Of a stretch of DNA of 64,000 bases, positions 17,854-27,714 are shown in pieces. A program made the position numbers and the translations under genes. Positions within the stretch are counted from its first letter, which is position 1. The number at the start of each line of letters is the position of its first letter. The notes below the pieces were generated by a model, which saw only the letters and a program-made list of their open reading frames with translations, was not told where the DNA came from and made no database searches. The DNA is from Streptomyces sp. NBC_01689 (lineage in GTDB: Bacteria; Actinomycetota; Actinomycetes; Streptomycetales; Streptomycetaceae): NCBI RefSeq assembly GCF_036250675.1, contig NZ_CP109592.1, positions 4,712,001 to 4,776,000 on the forward strand, written 5' to 3'.

Positions 17854-20800
17854 TCAGCGGCGCCGTCCTCCACGTCCGTCGTGCCCGTCGTCGTGCCCGT
17901 CGTCCGCCTCGTCGTCGTCCCGCGGGCCCAGCAGCTCGTCCGCGAGGGTGGGCAGGTCGTCGAGGGGGGTCTCCTCGGCCCAGTCGGGCCGGGGGCGGCG
18001 CCGGGGCGTGCCCGAGGCGTCGACCTGGGGCAGCTCGCGGGTGCGGTCCACCGTGTCGTCGGAACGCCGTGCCGCCGGCCGTTCGTCCCGGAAGTACCCC
18101 GGGGGCACCCGGCCCGCCGCGTCCCCGCCCCCGGCGCCGTCGACCCGGTCCCGGTTCCTGCCCCTGGCGTCCTCGGAGTCGCCGTCGCGCACCGGACGAA
18201 GTACCGCCGTCTCGTCGGCGGCGTGGGGGGGCACCGGCGGCAGGACGGCCGTCTCGTCCACCGCGCCCCCGACCGCCGGGAGCACCGCCGTCCGCTCCGT
18301 GGAGCCCTCCGGGACGGGCGGCTTCGGCAGCTTGGCCGTCTCCTCGGAATCGGACCGCGCACCGCCGCGACCGTCCCTGTCCCGTACCGGTGGCAGCTTC
18401 GCCGTGTCGTCGACCGCGCCGCCCGGTGTCTCCGGAGGAGTGACGACCGGCGTCGGCACGGTCGTCTCGTTGTCGGACTCCGCGCGGGCACCGGCGCCCG
18501 CGCCGGCCGTACGAGCACCGGTGCCCGTACCGGCCGGGTTCGCGGCGGGGGCCGAAGCCCGCGCCGGACCGGAGTCGGACGCGGCCGGGGTCGCGGAGGC
18601 CCCGGAGGACGGCGAAGTCCCGGTCGACGGCGAGGTCGCGGCGGCGCTCACGGCGGCCGCGGCCGCCGCCGAAGCGGCCGCCGTCTCCGCCGCCGCGCGC
18701 CGTGCCCGCTCGGCGCGCATCAGCGCCTCCTCGGCCTTGCGCTGCTTCTCCACCCGCCGGGCCTCCGCCTCGGCGCGCAGCCGGGCCTCCTCCTCGGCCT
18801 GCTTGCGCAGCCGTTCCTGCTCGGCGGCCCTGACCTTCTCCCGGGCCAGCAGGCGGGCCCGCTCCTCCTCGGCCCGGCGGCGGGCGTCCTCGGCACGCCG
18901 CTGGGCCTCCTCCGCCTGCCGCTCCGCCTCGCGGCGCTGGGCCTCCTCCAGCTCGCGCTGCTTGCGTTCCTCTTCCTCCGCGCGCAGCCGGGCGAGCTGT
19001 TCCTGACGCTCGCGCTCCTGGCGCTCCTCCTCGGCCTTGCGGGCGGCCTCTTCCTCGGCCTTGCGCCGGGCCTCCTCCTCGGCCGCCTTGCGCGCCTCCT
19101 CCTGGGCCTTCACCTCGGCCTCGGAGAGCGGCAGCATCACGTCGAGCCGGTGCCGGACGACGGTGGTGACCGCCTCGGGCTCCTGCGCGGCGTCGACGAC
19201 CAGGTAGCGGCCGGGGTCGGCGGCGGCCAGCGTCAGGAATCCGGACCGCACGCGCGTGTGGAACTCGACGGGCTCCGACTCCAGCCGGTCCGGCGCCTCC
19301 GTGAACCGCTCGCGTGCCGCCTCCGGGGAGACGTCGAGCAGCACCGTCAGGTGCGGCACCAGGCCGTCGGTCGCCCACCGGTTGATGCGGGCGACCTCCG
19401 TCGGCGACAGGTCGCGGCCGGCGCCCTGGTAGGCGACGGAGGAGTCGATGTAGCGGTCGGAGACGACGACGGCACCGCGTTCCAGCGCGGGCCGCACCAC
19501 CGTGTCCACGTGCTCCGCGCGGTCGGCGGCGTACAGCAGCGCCTCCGCGCGGTGCGACAGCCCCGCCGACGACACGTCCAGCAGGATCGACCGCAGCCGC
19601 TTGCCGACCGGCGTGGCACCGGGCTCGCGGGTCACCACGACCTCGTGTCCCTTGGCCCGGATCCACTCGGCGAGCGCCTCGGCCTGGGTCGACTTCCCGG
19701 CTCCGTCGCCGCCCTCCAGGGCGATGAAGAACCCGTTCGCGGCGGTCGTCGGCAGCGGGTCGTCGCCGCCGCGCAGCGCGTCCAGCAGGTCGTGGCGCAG
19801 CGGCACGCCCGAGCGGTCGTCGACCTTGGCGAGCACCAGGGCGGCGACGGGCAGCAGCAGAGCGCCGACGAGCATCAGGGTGAAGGCGGCGCCGCCGTGC
19901 GCGAACACGAACTTGCCGTTCTCCAGGCGGTGCGGTCCGATCGCCGCGGCCACCAGGGGTGCCAGCAGCGCGCCGAGCGCCACCGAGACCCGTACGACCG
20001 CGTTCAGGTGTTCGGTGGTGCGGGACCGCCGGTACTCCTCGGTCTCCAGGTCGAGCAGCGCGTGACCGGTGTTCGCGGCGACGCCCGCGCCGACGCCGGC
20101 GAGGCCGACGATCAGCAGCACGGTGGTCACGTCCGGGACCAGTCCGGCGGCCAGCAGGGCGATACCGGTGAAGGCGATCGCGAGGGAGAGCAGCCGGCGG
20201 CGGGACAGCGACGGCAGCACCTTCGGGGCGGTTCGGATGCCGATGACGACACCGCCGGTGAGCGCCAGTACCAGCAGCCCGTACATGACCGGTCCGCCGC
20301 CCAGGTCCTTGGCCTGGAGCACGGAGACGGCGACGGCGGCCGCGATCGCCGCGGCGACGGCCGAGCAGGCGAGCACCAGGAGCGGGATCACGCCGGTGCG
20401 GCCCTTGTCGACGTCCGTGCCCGTCTTCGGGCGGCGCAGGCCCTCCAGGGGCGAGCGGGCCCGAGGAGTGCGGGTGCCGGGCAGTTCGAGGAACGTGAGC
20501 ACGGAGAGCGAGGCGGCGAACAGCCCGGCGGCGACGTACGAGGCGAGGGCGGCCTGGTGCTGGTCGAACCAGGCGATCCCGGAGCCCAGCAGGTTGTTGA
20601 CGAGGGACACCGCGACGAGCGTGGCCGCCGCCAGCGGCACGGCCACGAACCCGGTGCGCAGGGAGAGGCGCCGCAGCGCGTCCATGTGGTCCGGCAGCGG
20701 GCGCACGGTGGCGCCCTCCAGGGGCGGCGCGGGCAGCAGGGCGGGGGCCGCGCCCTCCCGGCTGACCGTCCAGAAGCGCTCGGCGACCCCGGTCACGAAC

Positions 20801-21258
20801 GCGACGACCAGGAGGACGGCGAGGGCGTCGTCCGGTGTCCAGTCGATCCACAGGGGTGCCACGATCAGCAGCAGGGCGCGCAGCCCGTCGGCGCCGACCA
20901 TGGTCCAGCGCCGGTCGAGCGGGCCGTCCTTCGACGTCAGCGAGGTGAGCGGGCCCAGCAGGACCGCTCCGAAGAGCAGCGTCGCCAGCACGCGCGCCGC
21001 GAAGACCGCGGACACGGCGAGGGCGACACCGCGGTAACCGCCGCCGAAGGAGCCCTCGGCGACCGCAGCCTGGAGGACGAGCACGACCAGGACGAGCAGG
21101 GCCAGGGCGTCGGCGACGCTCCCGACGAGGTGGGCACCCCAGAGGCGTTTCAGCTGCGGCTGGCGCAGCAGCGCGCGCACGGCGCGCTCGCGCGAATCCG
21201 CGACCAGGGCGTCGTCGGGGGTCGGAGTGTGGGCCGTAGGCTGCTCGGCTCGCGTCAT
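17854..21258 (-). CDS. tmk: Thymidylate kinase fused to MFS-like membrane domain
   Basis: A 1134-residue multidomain protein. Residues 1-about 465 form a polytopic membrane region resembling an MFS transporter, with about 11-12 hydrophobic helices. Residues about 505-712 are thymidylate kinase: P-loop EGGDGAGKST near 511-520, the DRYIDSSVAYQGAGR motif near 598, and the EPGATPVG phosphate-binding loop. It makes dTDP from dTMP. Residues about 714-846 are a Glu/Arg/Ala coiled coil. A disordered tail follows, with six or seven TxxLPxV-type repeats (DETAKLPPV, DETAVLPPV, TERTAVLPAV) and a His/Asp-rich end. ATG 21258 follows TAGGCT by 6 nt, so it is probably leaderless. The fusion is unlike the about 210-residue enzyme of most bacteria; the role of the extra parts is unknown. 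Confidence 0.92.
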   Translation of the reverse strand: MTRAEQPTAHTPTPDDALVADSRERAVRALLRQPQLKRLWGAHLVGSVADALALLVLVVLVLQAAVAEGSFGGGYRGVALAVSAVFAARVLATLLFGAVLLGPLTSLTSKDGPLDRRWTMVGADGLRALLLIVAPLWIDWTPDDALAVLLVVAFVTGVAERFWTVSREGAAPALLPAPPLEGATVRPLPDHMDALRRLSLRTGFVAVPLAAATLVAVSLVNNLLGSGIAWFDQHQAALASYVAAGLFAASLSVLTFLELPGTRTPRARSPLEGLRRPKTGTDVDKGRTGVIPLLVLACSAVAAAIAAAVAVSVLQAKDLGGGPVMYGLLVLALTGGVVIGIRTAPKVLPSLSRRRLLSLAIAFTGIALLAAGLVPDVTTVLLIVGLAGVGAGVAANTGHALLDLETEEYRRSRTTEHLNAVVRVSVALGALLAPLVAAAIGPHRLENGKFVFAHGGAAFTLMLVGALLLPVAALVLAKVDDRSGVPLRHDLLDALRGGDDPLPTTAANGFFIALEGGDGAGKSTQAEALAEWIRAKGHEVVVTREPGATPVGKRLRSILLDVSSAGLSHRAEALLYAADRAEHVDTVVRPALERGAVVVSDRYIDSSVAYQGAGRDLSPTEVARINRWATDGLVPHLTVLLDVSPEAARERFTEAPDRLESEPVEFHTRVRSGFLTLAAADPGRYLVVDAAQEPEAVTTVVRHRLDVMLPLSEAEVKAQEEARKAAEEEARRKAEEEAARKAEEERQERERQEQLARLRAEEEERKQRELEEAQRREAERQAEEAQRRAEDARRRAEEERARLLAREKVRAAEQERLRKQAEEEARLRAEAEARRVEKQRKAEEALMRAERARRAAAETAAASAAAAAAVSAAATSPSTGTSPSSGASATPAASDSGPARASAPAANPAGTGTGARTAGAGAGARAESDNETTVPTPVVTPPETPGGAVDDTAKLPPVRDRDGRGGARSDSEETAKLPKPPVPEGSTERTAVLPAVGGAVDETAVLPPVPPHAADETAVLRPVRDGDSEDARGRNRDRVDGAGGGDAAGRVPPGYFRDERPAARRSDDTVDRTRELPQVDASGTPRRRPRPDWAEETPLDDLPTLADELLGPRDDDEADDGHDDGHDGRGGRRR

Positions 21259-21304
21259 TCTGCAAGCCTATCGGGATCCACTGACTGTCCGGAGGGGTGC
21301 CCGA

Positions 21305-21350
21305 ACATGTGGACGCCCCCACACCGGAAGGTACGGGGGCGTCCACATGT
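21305..21350 (-). terminator. Strong terminator after topA
   Basis: A perfect 16-bp stem (ACATGTGGACGCCCCC at 21305-21320 with its complement at 21335-21350) encloses a 14-nt loop. It lies 23 bp after the topA stop and before tmk, so the two genes are probably separate transcripts. Confidence 0.85.
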
Positions 21351-21372
21351 GCCGGGCGGCGCCGGCCCGGTC

Positions 21373-24186
21373 TCAGCTCTCGGAAGCCGCCGTCTTCTTC
21401 GCCGCCGTCTTCTTGGCGGGCGCCTTCTTGGCGGCCGTCTTCGACGTCGTCGTCTTCTTCGCGGCCGCCTTCTTGGCAGGGGCCTTCTTGGCCGGCGTCT
21501 TCTTGGCGGCGGCCTTCTTCGCGGTCTTCTTGGCGGGGGCCTTGGCGCGCTTCTCGGCGAGCAGCTCGAAGCCGCGCTCCGGGGTGATGTCCTCGACGCT
21601 GTCGCCGGACCGCAGGGTCGCGTTGGTCTCGCCGTCGGTCACGTACGGGCCGAAGCGGCCGTCCTTGACGACGACGGGCTTCGCGCTGACCGGGTCCTCG
21701 CCCAGCTCCTTCAGCGGCGGCTTGGCGGCCGCGCGGCCCCGCTGCTTGGGCTGGGAGTAGATCTCCAGCGCCTCTTCGAGCGTGATGGTGAAGAGCTGGT
21801 CCTCGGTCTGCAGGGAGCGGGAGTCCGTGCCCTTCTTCAGGTACGGCCCGTAGCGCCCGTTCTGTGCGGTGATCTCCACGCCCTCGGCGTCCTTGCCGAC
21901 GACGCGCGGCAGGGACATCAGTTTGAGGGCGTCCTGGAGGGTCACCGTGTCCAGCGACATGGACTTGAAGAGGGACGCGGTGCGCGGCTTGACGGCGTTC
22001 TTGCCCGTCTTCGGGGTGCCCTCGGGGAGCACCTCCGTGACGTACGGGCCGTAGCGGCCGTCCCGCGCGATGATCTGGCGGCCCGACTCCGGGTCGGCGC
22101 CGAGTTCGAAGTCGCCGCTCGGCTTGGCGAGCAGCTCCTCCGCCAGCTCGACGGAGAGTTCGTCCGGGGCCAGGTCCTCGGGCACGTCCGCGCGCTGGTG
22201 GTTCTCGGCGTCCTTCTCGCCGCGCTCGACGTACGGGCCGTAGCGGCCCACGCGGAGCACGATGTCGCTGCCGACGGGGAAGGACGACACCTCGCGGGCG
22301 TCGATGGCGCCCAGGTCGGTGACGAGCTCCTTGAGGCCGCCCAGGTGGTCACCGTCGCCGTTGCCGGCCTCGGCGGCACCCGTCGCCTCGCCCTCGCCGA
22401 AGTAGAAGCGCCTGAGCCACGGCACGGCGCGCGCCTCGCCGCGCGCGATGCGGTCGAGGTCGTCCTCCATCTTGGCGGTGAAGTCGTAGTCGACGAGCCG
22501 CCCGAAGTGCTTCTCCAGGAGGTTGACGACGGCGAAGCTCAGGAAGGACGGCACCAGGGCCGTGCCCTTCTTGAAGACGTAGCCGCGGTCGAGGATCGTG
22601 CCGATGATCGACGCGTACGTCGACGGACGGCCGATCTCGCGCTCTTCGAGCTCCTTGACCAGCGACGCCTCGGTGTAGCGGGCGGGCGGCTTGGTGGAGT
22701 GCCCGTCGACCGTGATCTCCTCGGCGGACAGCGGGTCGCCCTCGCCGACCTGGGGGAGACGGCGCTCGCGGTCGTCGAGCTCGGCGTTCGGGTCGTCCGC
22801 GCCCTCGACGTAGGCCTTCAGGAAGCCGTGGAAGGTGATCGTCTTGCCGGACGCGCTGAACTCGGCGTCCCGGCCGTCGGCGGCCCTGCCGGCGATCTTC
22901 ACGGTGACGGAGTTGCCGACCGCGTCCTTCATCTGGGAGGCGACGGTCCGCTTCCAGATCAGCTCGTACAGCTTGAACTGGTCGCCGGTCAGACCCGTCT
23001 CGGCGGGGGTGCGGAAACGATCACCCGAGGGGCGGATCGCCTCGTGCGCCTCCTGCGCGTTCTTGACCTTTCCGGCGTACGTGCGCGGCTGGGCCGGCAG
23101 GTAGTCGGCACCGTACAGCTGCGTGACCTGGGTACGAGCGGCGGTGATCGCCGTGTCCGAGAGGGTCGTGGAGTCCGTACGCATGTACGTGATGAAGCCG
23201 TTCTCGTACAGCTTCTGGGCCACCTGCATGGTGGCCTTCGCGCCGAAGCCGAGCTTGCGCGAGGCCTCCTGCTGGAGGGTGGTCGTACGGAACGGCGCGT
23301 ACGGCGAACGGCGGTACGGCTTGGACTCGACCGAGCGGACCGAGAAGGCGGTGTTCTCCAGGGCGGCGGCGAGCGCGCGGGCGTTCGTCTCGTCCAGGTG
23401 GAGTGTGTTCGCGCCCTTGATCTGGCCGAGCGAGTCGAAGTCGCGGCCCTGGGCGACGCGCTTGCCGTCGACCGCCGTGAGGCGGGCGACCAGGGAGGAC
23501 GGGTCGGAGGCGTCGCCGCGGCGGCCGGTGCCGAAGGTGCCGGTCAGGTCCCAGTACTCGGCGGAACGGAAGGCGATGCGCTCGCGCTCCCGCTCGACGA
23601 CGAGGCGGGTCGCCACGGACTGGACACGGCCCGCCGACAGCCGCGGCATGACCTTCTTCCACAGGACCGGCGAGACCTCGTAGCCGTAGAGACGGTCGAG
23701 GATGCGGCGGGTCTCCTGGGCGTCCACCATGCGCTGGTTGAGCTCGCGCGGGTTGGCGACGGCGCTGCGGATCGCGTCCTTGGTGATCTCGTGGAAGACC
23801 ATCCGGTGGACGGGGACCTTGGGCTTCAGGACCTCCAGGAGGTGCCACGCGATGGCCTCGCCCTCGCGGTCCTCATCGGTGGCGAGGAAGAGTTCGTCGG
23901 AGTCCTTCAGCAGGTCCTTGAGCTTCTTGACCTGGGCTTTCTTGTCAGCGTTGACCACGTAGATCGGCTGGAAGTCGTGCTCGACGTCCACGCCGAGGCG
24001 GCGCACCTCGCCGGTGTACTCCTCCGGCACCTCCGCGGCGCCGTTGGGGAGGTCGCGGATGTGCCCGACGCTCGCTTCGACGACATAGCCGGGGCCGAGA
24101 TAGCCCTTGATCGTCTTCGCCTTGGCAGGCGACTCGACGATGACGAGTCGGCGGCCGCCGTGTGCGGTGTCGCTGGTCGGGGACAA
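21373..24186 (-). CDS. topA: DNA topoisomerase I
   Basis: A 937-residue type IA topoisomerase that relaxes negative supercoils. The Toprim domain starts RRLVIVESPAKAKTI and holds the acidic DEDREGEA cluster. The catalytic Tyr is Tyr334 in GFITYMRTDSTTLS. The C-terminal half has four repeats of the NGRYGPYLKKG type, the topoisomerase C-terminal repeat found in place of zinc fingers. The last about 55 residues are a Lys/Ala tail of KKTAAKK-type repeats, known in Streptomyces TopA to raise processivity on DNA. The start TTG 24186 gives the N-terminus known from relatives; ATG starts further out encode unrelated sequence. The gene is essential in Streptomyces (established knowledge). Confidence 0.95.
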   Translation of the reverse strand: MSPTSDTAHGGRRLVIVESPAKAKTIKGYLGPGYVVEASVGHIRDLPNGAAEVPEEYTGEVRRLGVDVEHDFQPIYVVNADKKAQVKKLKDLLKDSDELFLATDEDREGEAIAWHLLEVLKPKVPVHRMVFHEITKDAIRSAVANPRELNQRMVDAQETRRILDRLYGYEVSPVLWKKVMPRLSAGRVQSVATRLVVERERERIAFRSAEYWDLTGTFGTGRRGDASDPSSLVARLTAVDGKRVAQGRDFDSLGQIKGANTLHLDETNARALAAALENTAFSVRSVESKPYRRSPYAPFRTTTLQQEASRKLGFGAKATMQVAQKLYENGFITYMRTDSTTLSDTAITAARTQVTQLYGADYLPAQPRTYAGKVKNAQEAHEAIRPSGDRFRTPAETGLTGDQFKLYELIWKRTVASQMKDAVGNSVTVKIAGRAADGRDAEFSASGKTITFHGFLKAYVEGADDPNAELDDRERRLPQVGEGDPLSAEEITVDGHSTKPPARYTEASLVKELEEREIGRPSTYASIIGTILDRGYVFKKGTALVPSFLSFAVVNLLEKHFGRLVDYDFTAKMEDDLDRIARGEARAVPWLRRFYFGEGEATGAAEAGNGDGDHLGGLKELVTDLGAIDAREVSSFPVGSDIVLRVGRYGPYVERGEKDAENHQRADVPEDLAPDELSVELAEELLAKPSGDFELGADPESGRQIIARDGRYGPYVTEVLPEGTPKTGKNAVKPRTASLFKSMSLDTVTLQDALKLMSLPRVVGKDAEGVEITAQNGRYGPYLKKGTDSRSLQTEDQLFTITLEEALEIYSQPKQRGRAAAKPPLKELGEDPVSAKPVVVKDGRFGPYVTDGETNATLRSGDSVEDITPERGFELLAEKRAKAPAKKTAKKAAAKKTPAKKAPAKKAAAKKTTTSKTAAKKAPAKKTAAKKTAASES

Positions 24187-24422
24187 CTTCGCTCTTCTCT
24201 CCGGTCGACGCAGGGGGTCTCCCCAGGCCTTGGTCCCGGGGGTCGGGTCATGCTGACGCTGCGGAGTGTGACGGTACATCCCGCCCCCGTGTCAAACGGG
24301 AAAAGCCCGCAACGGCCACTCGAACGGTAACCCGACTACCGCCATTCCTGCCGCCCGGAGTACGCAGCCGCCCTTCCGGCCCCATCCGGAGTGTGATCCC
24401 CCGGTTACCGGAGGCCCCGCCC

Positions 24423-24620
24423 TCACACGCGCGTGAAACACCACATCCCGAGTGCCAGCGCACCCACTCCGGCGACGCTCGCGAGCGTCGCCGATGCGAC
24501 GCGGTTCACACCGGCGGCGATGGGCGCGCCCTGCCGCAGCCGCACCACCGTCCATGTCAGCAGAGCGCCTCCGAACAGGGCGAACGCCGTCCCCACGAAG
24601 ATCGCCGGTCCACTTTCCAT
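24423..24620 (-). CDS. Small two-helix membrane protein
   Basis: A 65-residue protein with two predicted membrane helices (IFVGTAFALFGGALLTWTVV and the segment LASVAGVGALALGMWCF), separated by a short basic loop with VRLRQG. ATG 24620 has a clear ribosome-binding site (GGAAGG, 7 nt upstream). The gene lies just upstream of topA in the same direction, with 236 bp between them. A gene of this kind sits next to topA in S. coelicolor as well (from memory). Function unknown. Confidence 0.75.
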   Translation of the reverse strand: MESGPAIFVGTAFALFGGALLTWTVVRLRQGAPIAAGVNRVASATLASVAGVGALALGMWCFTRV

Positions 24621-24632
24621 CGCTGTGCCTTC

Positions 24633-25233
24633 CGCCCCGGGTCCCAGGTTCGGGAGGCTGGCACGTCCTGGAAGCGACCGGGCGAACCTGTGGTGAACGC
24701 CGGGGGGACGGCACCCCATCGGCGGACCCGCACCGCCTGGTCGGCGGCCCGCGCGGCCGCCCTCAGGGAATTCCCGCCCCGCCGGAGCGGCTCGCCGGGC
24801 CCGGGAGTGTGGCGAATTCGTCGTCCCCGGTCCGGGCCGGGCCCGGCCCGCGCGTCTCCGAGACGGGTCCGCCGCGCTTCGGGAAGCGCCTCCGGTGCTT
24901 CCCGGGCCGGTGGACGGCGCACCTGCGCGGGGATCACCGGGAACGGCCGGCACCGGCCGGATGTTGGCCAAATCCACATCCCGCCGGACCCCGGACTCGC
25001 CGACGGACCCCGGAGGGGCGACCGGGCGAGCCGACGGGCCCGGACGGACGAGGAGACCGGGAGGGGTCCGGACGGGGGAAGGGACCCGGAGGGGTCCGGA
25101 TGGGGGAACGGACCCGGAGGGACCGGGGACCCGGACGGAAGCCCGGGGCGCCGGACGGAAGCCCAGGGCCGCCGGACGGGAGCCCGAGGCGCCGACAGCC
25201 GACCCCCGCGTGGTCCGCCGGCAGGCGCCCGTG
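24633..25233. other. Gene-free G-rich intergenic region
   Basis: No supported gene. The right half (about 25040-25190) carries degenerate repeats built on GGAGGGGTCCGGA, GGGACCCGGA and GCCGGACGGAAGCCC. This resembles the low-complexity region near 1.1-1.5 kb. Promoters for the small membrane gene must lie near 24640-24700. Confidence 0.6.
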
Positions 25234-26763
25234 TCACTCGGCGGGTTCGAGGAACCCCTGTTCCACCAGCAGTCTGATCTGACCCGGCGTCCGGTCGCGC
25301 AGCAGCACCGGGTCCTCGCCGACCAGTTGGGCGATGGCGTCGAGGATCCGACCGGCGCTCAGCGTGCCGTCGCACACACCGGCGAAGCCCGCGCCCACCG
25401 TGTCCACCTTGGTGGCCCGCCGCATCCCGCGGTTCTGGCGCAGCACCACGTGCTCCGGGTCCTCGGCGCCGGGCAGCCCGACCTGTTCCTGGACCACCTC
25501 GGCGGTGAGCCTGAAGTGCCCGGCGAGCAGCGCCGCGTCGTCGCTGGCCCGCAGGAAGTCGACCCGGGCGAAGTGCGCGCGCACGGTGTCACCGAGCGGC
25601 TGCTCGACGGCGTGCGGCCATTCCTCGACCGTGATCGAGGGCTCGGCGGCCGCCGTCCTGCGCAGCGTGATCCACCCGAAGCCGACCGCCTTGACCTTGC
25701 GCGCCTCGAACTCGTCCAGCCAGGCGTCGTACCGGGCCTGGTACTCGGCGGGGTCGGCGCGGTGGTCGCCCGCGTCACGCAGCCACAACTCCGCGTACTG
25801 CGTGATGTCCTGGACCTCGCGCTGCACGATCCACGCGTCGCACCCGCGCGGCACCCAGGAGCGCAGCCGGTCCTGCCAGTCCTCACCCTCCACGTGCTGC
25901 CAGTTGGCCAGGAACTGGGCGTATCCCCCTTCGTTCAGCCGGTCACCCGACTGCTGAACGAGCGTGCGGCACAGATCGTCCCCGCCCATTCCGCCGTCGC
26001 GGTAGGTGAGCCGGGCGTCGGGCGAGATCACGAAGGGTGGGTTGGAGACGATCAGGTCGTACGTCTCGTCGGGCGCGAGCGGTTCGAAGAGCGAGCCCTC
26101 GCGCAGGTCGGCCGCCGGGGCGCCGGAGAGCGCGAGGGTGAGCGCGGTGATGTGCAGCGCGCGCGGGTTGAGGTCCGTCGCGGTCACGCGCGTGGCGTGC
26201 TGAGCCGCGTGCAGGGCCTGGATGCCGGAGCCGGTGCCGAGATCGAGCGCGGCGGCGACGGGCTCGCGGACCGTGATGCCGGCCAGGGTCGTGGACGCGC
26301 CGCCCACTCCGAGGACGACGCCCTCCTCACGGCTTCCGATGCCGCCCGCGCCGCCGACGGCGCAGCCGAGGTCGGACACGATGAACCAGTCCTCGCCGTC
26401 GGGTCCCCCGTACGGCCGGACGTCCACCGTCGCGGTGACCTCGTCCCCGCCCGTCCGGGCCAGCCAGCCGCTCTCCAGGCAGTCCTCGACCGGGAGCACG
26501 TCCGCCACGCGCGCGTGCGGCACGGGCTGCTGGAGCAGGAACAGCCGGACGAGCGTCTCCAGCGGTGTGTCCCCGCGGGTCGCGCGGAGTGCGGGCACGG
26601 TCTCGCTGCGCGCCAGCGCCGCGTAGGCGGGTGCGCCGAGCAGGTCGAGCATCCCGTCCGCGGTGAACGAGACGCCGAGCAGGGCGTCCCGCAGCCGGGC
26701 GGCGACGTCGACGCGGTCGGGCGAGGGCAACGGTGGCAGGCTGGTGTGACTCACATCCCCCAT
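25234..26763 (-). CDS. Class I SAM-dependent methyltransferase
   Basis: A 509-residue cytoplasmic methyltransferase. The SAM-binding motif I is ALDLGTGSGIQAL near residue 170. The NPPF motif (SNPPFVIS) near residue 240 is typical of N-methylation of glutamine or adenine, as in HemK/PrmC and RlmG/RsmC relatives. The N-terminal about 150 residues form a separate helical and beta domain, and the C-terminal about 200 residues are specific to this actinobacterial family. The substrate is not known; a ribosomal RNA or protein is plausible. The start is ATG 26763, with GTG 9 nt in as the alternative. Three DnaA-box-like repeats lie 32-85 bp upstream. Confidence 0.82.
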   Translation of the reverse strand: MGDVSHTSLPPLPSPDRVDVAARLRDALLGVSFTADGMLDLLGAPAYAALARSETVPALRATRGDTPLETLVRLFLLQQPVPHARVADVLPVEDCLESGWLARTGGDEVTATVDVRPYGGPDGEDWFIVSDLGCAVGGAGGIGSREEGVVLGVGGASTTLAGITVREPVAAALDLGTGSGIQALHAAQHATRVTATDLNPRALHITALTLALSGAPAADLREGSLFEPLAPDETYDLIVSNPPFVISPDARLTYRDGGMGGDDLCRTLVQQSGDRLNEGGYAQFLANWQHVEGEDWQDRLRSWVPRGCDAWIVQREVQDITQYAELWLRDAGDHRADPAEYQARYDAWLDEFEARKVKAVGFGWITLRRTAAAEPSITVEEWPHAVEQPLGDTVRAHFARVDFLRASDDAALLAGHFRLTAEVVQEQVGLPGAEDPEHVVLRQNRGMRRATKVDTVGAGFAGVCDGTLSAGRILDAIAQLVGEDPVLLRDRTPGQIRLLVEQGFLEPAE

Positions 26764-26794
26764 TGTGTCCGTTCACGCCGATCGGCACGCACTC

Positions 26795-26848
26795 CTGTGG
26801 ATGACGGCACGCATACCTGTGGACAACGGCCGTACGCCTGTGGACAGA
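26795..26848. promoter_or_regulatory. Three phased DnaA-box-like repeats
   Basis: CTGTGGA recurs at 26795, 26817 and 26838, spaced 22 and 21 bp, so the copies fall on one face of the helix. The middle copy TGTGGACAA is a perfect complement of the Streptomyces DnaA box TTGTCCACA. The others are TGTGGATGA and TGTGGACAG. They lie directly upstream of the methyltransferase gene. Confidence 0.5.
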
Positions 26849-26998
26849 CATGCCGGAGACCCGGCACGCGGGCGTGCCGGGTCCCCGTCGGGACACCTGT
26901 CGGGCGCCACTCCGGCCCAGCTCCAGCTGCGTACCGGGGCCTGTCCGGGGCGCCTACCGGGCCCTAGCCGCGCGGGCGGCGGCTCGCCCGGCCGCGGC

Positions 26999-27571
26999 TC
27001 AGCCCTGGGCCGCCGAGGGCGACGCCGACGTCTTGCAGCTCTCCTGCTTCGCCATCGCCTTGCCCACGTCACCCTCCTCCAGCTTCTTCAGGGCGTCGTT
27101 GCCGCTCTGGCTCAGCTTGGCGAGCTGCGTCGCGATGCCCTTGAGGCCGTCCGCGAACTTCGCCTGGTCCTTGGTGTCGAGCCCGTCGACCTGCTTCTTG
27201 AGTGCGGCGTAGGACGCGGAGATGCCGTTGAGTTCCTTCACGGCGTCCGTCTGCTTCCGCTTGCCGTCGGTGACATCGGGAGGCCCGGCACCGTCGACGG
27301 CGGCACCGATCGCCTTGTAGGCGTCCGACATGTCCTGGAAGGCCTGCGCGTCCGTGGTCCGGACGGCGTCCGGCGCGCTGTTGTCCGAGGTCTCCTTCTG
27401 GATCGCGGCGTTGGCGGCCTCGATCTTCTTGGCCTGCGGCTGTACGGCGTCGCAGACCTGCTTGGCCCAGGAGTTCAGCTTGTCGTCGTTGCCGTTGTCG
27501 CTGCTGCAGCCCGACAGCGCCAGTACCAGTACCGCACCGCCGGACAGTGCGGCCGTGAGCTTCTTGTTCAC
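26999..27571 (-). CDS. Lipoprotein, helical, unknown family
   Basis: A 190-residue lipoprotein with a signal peptide starting VNKKLTAALSGGAVLVLALS and lipobox LSGC. The mature part is nearly all helical and rich in Lys/Ala/Gln, with spaced hydrophobics (KQVCDAVQPQAKKIEAANAA, LKKQVDGLDTKDQAKFADGL). The C-terminus has a second Cys in AMAKQESCKT. GTG 27571 is chosen because GGAAGGGA lies 8 nt upstream; an ATG 21 nt earlier would precede this ribosome-binding site. It lies between hppA and the methyltransferase on the same strand. Such small helical lipoproteins are common in Streptomyces and have no assigned role. Confidence 0.75.
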   Translation of the reverse strand: MNKKLTAALSGGAVLVLALSGCSSDNGNDDKLNSWAKQVCDAVQPQAKKIEAANAAIQKETSDNSAPDAVRTTDAQAFQDMSDAYKAIGAAVDGAGPPDVTDGKRKQTDAVKELNGISASYAALKKQVDGLDTKDQAKFADGLKGIATQLAKLSQSGNDALKKLEEGDVGKAMAKQESCKTSASPSAAQG

Positions 27572-27714
27572 CGGATTGGTCCCTTCCATGGCTCTCGGCC
27601 CCGGAACATACACGCCATCCGGGCGACACCCGCGGGCCGTGCGTCCGATTGGTCCCTTATTGAAGCCATTTGCACCAAGCGAGAGAAGGCTCACGGCACG
27701 ACGGTGAACGCACA

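Noticed and set aside
17881..24330. A 2149-codon open frame on the plus strand antisense to tmk and topA
   Set aside because: It mirrors two well-supported minus-strand genes; its open state follows from high third-position GC.
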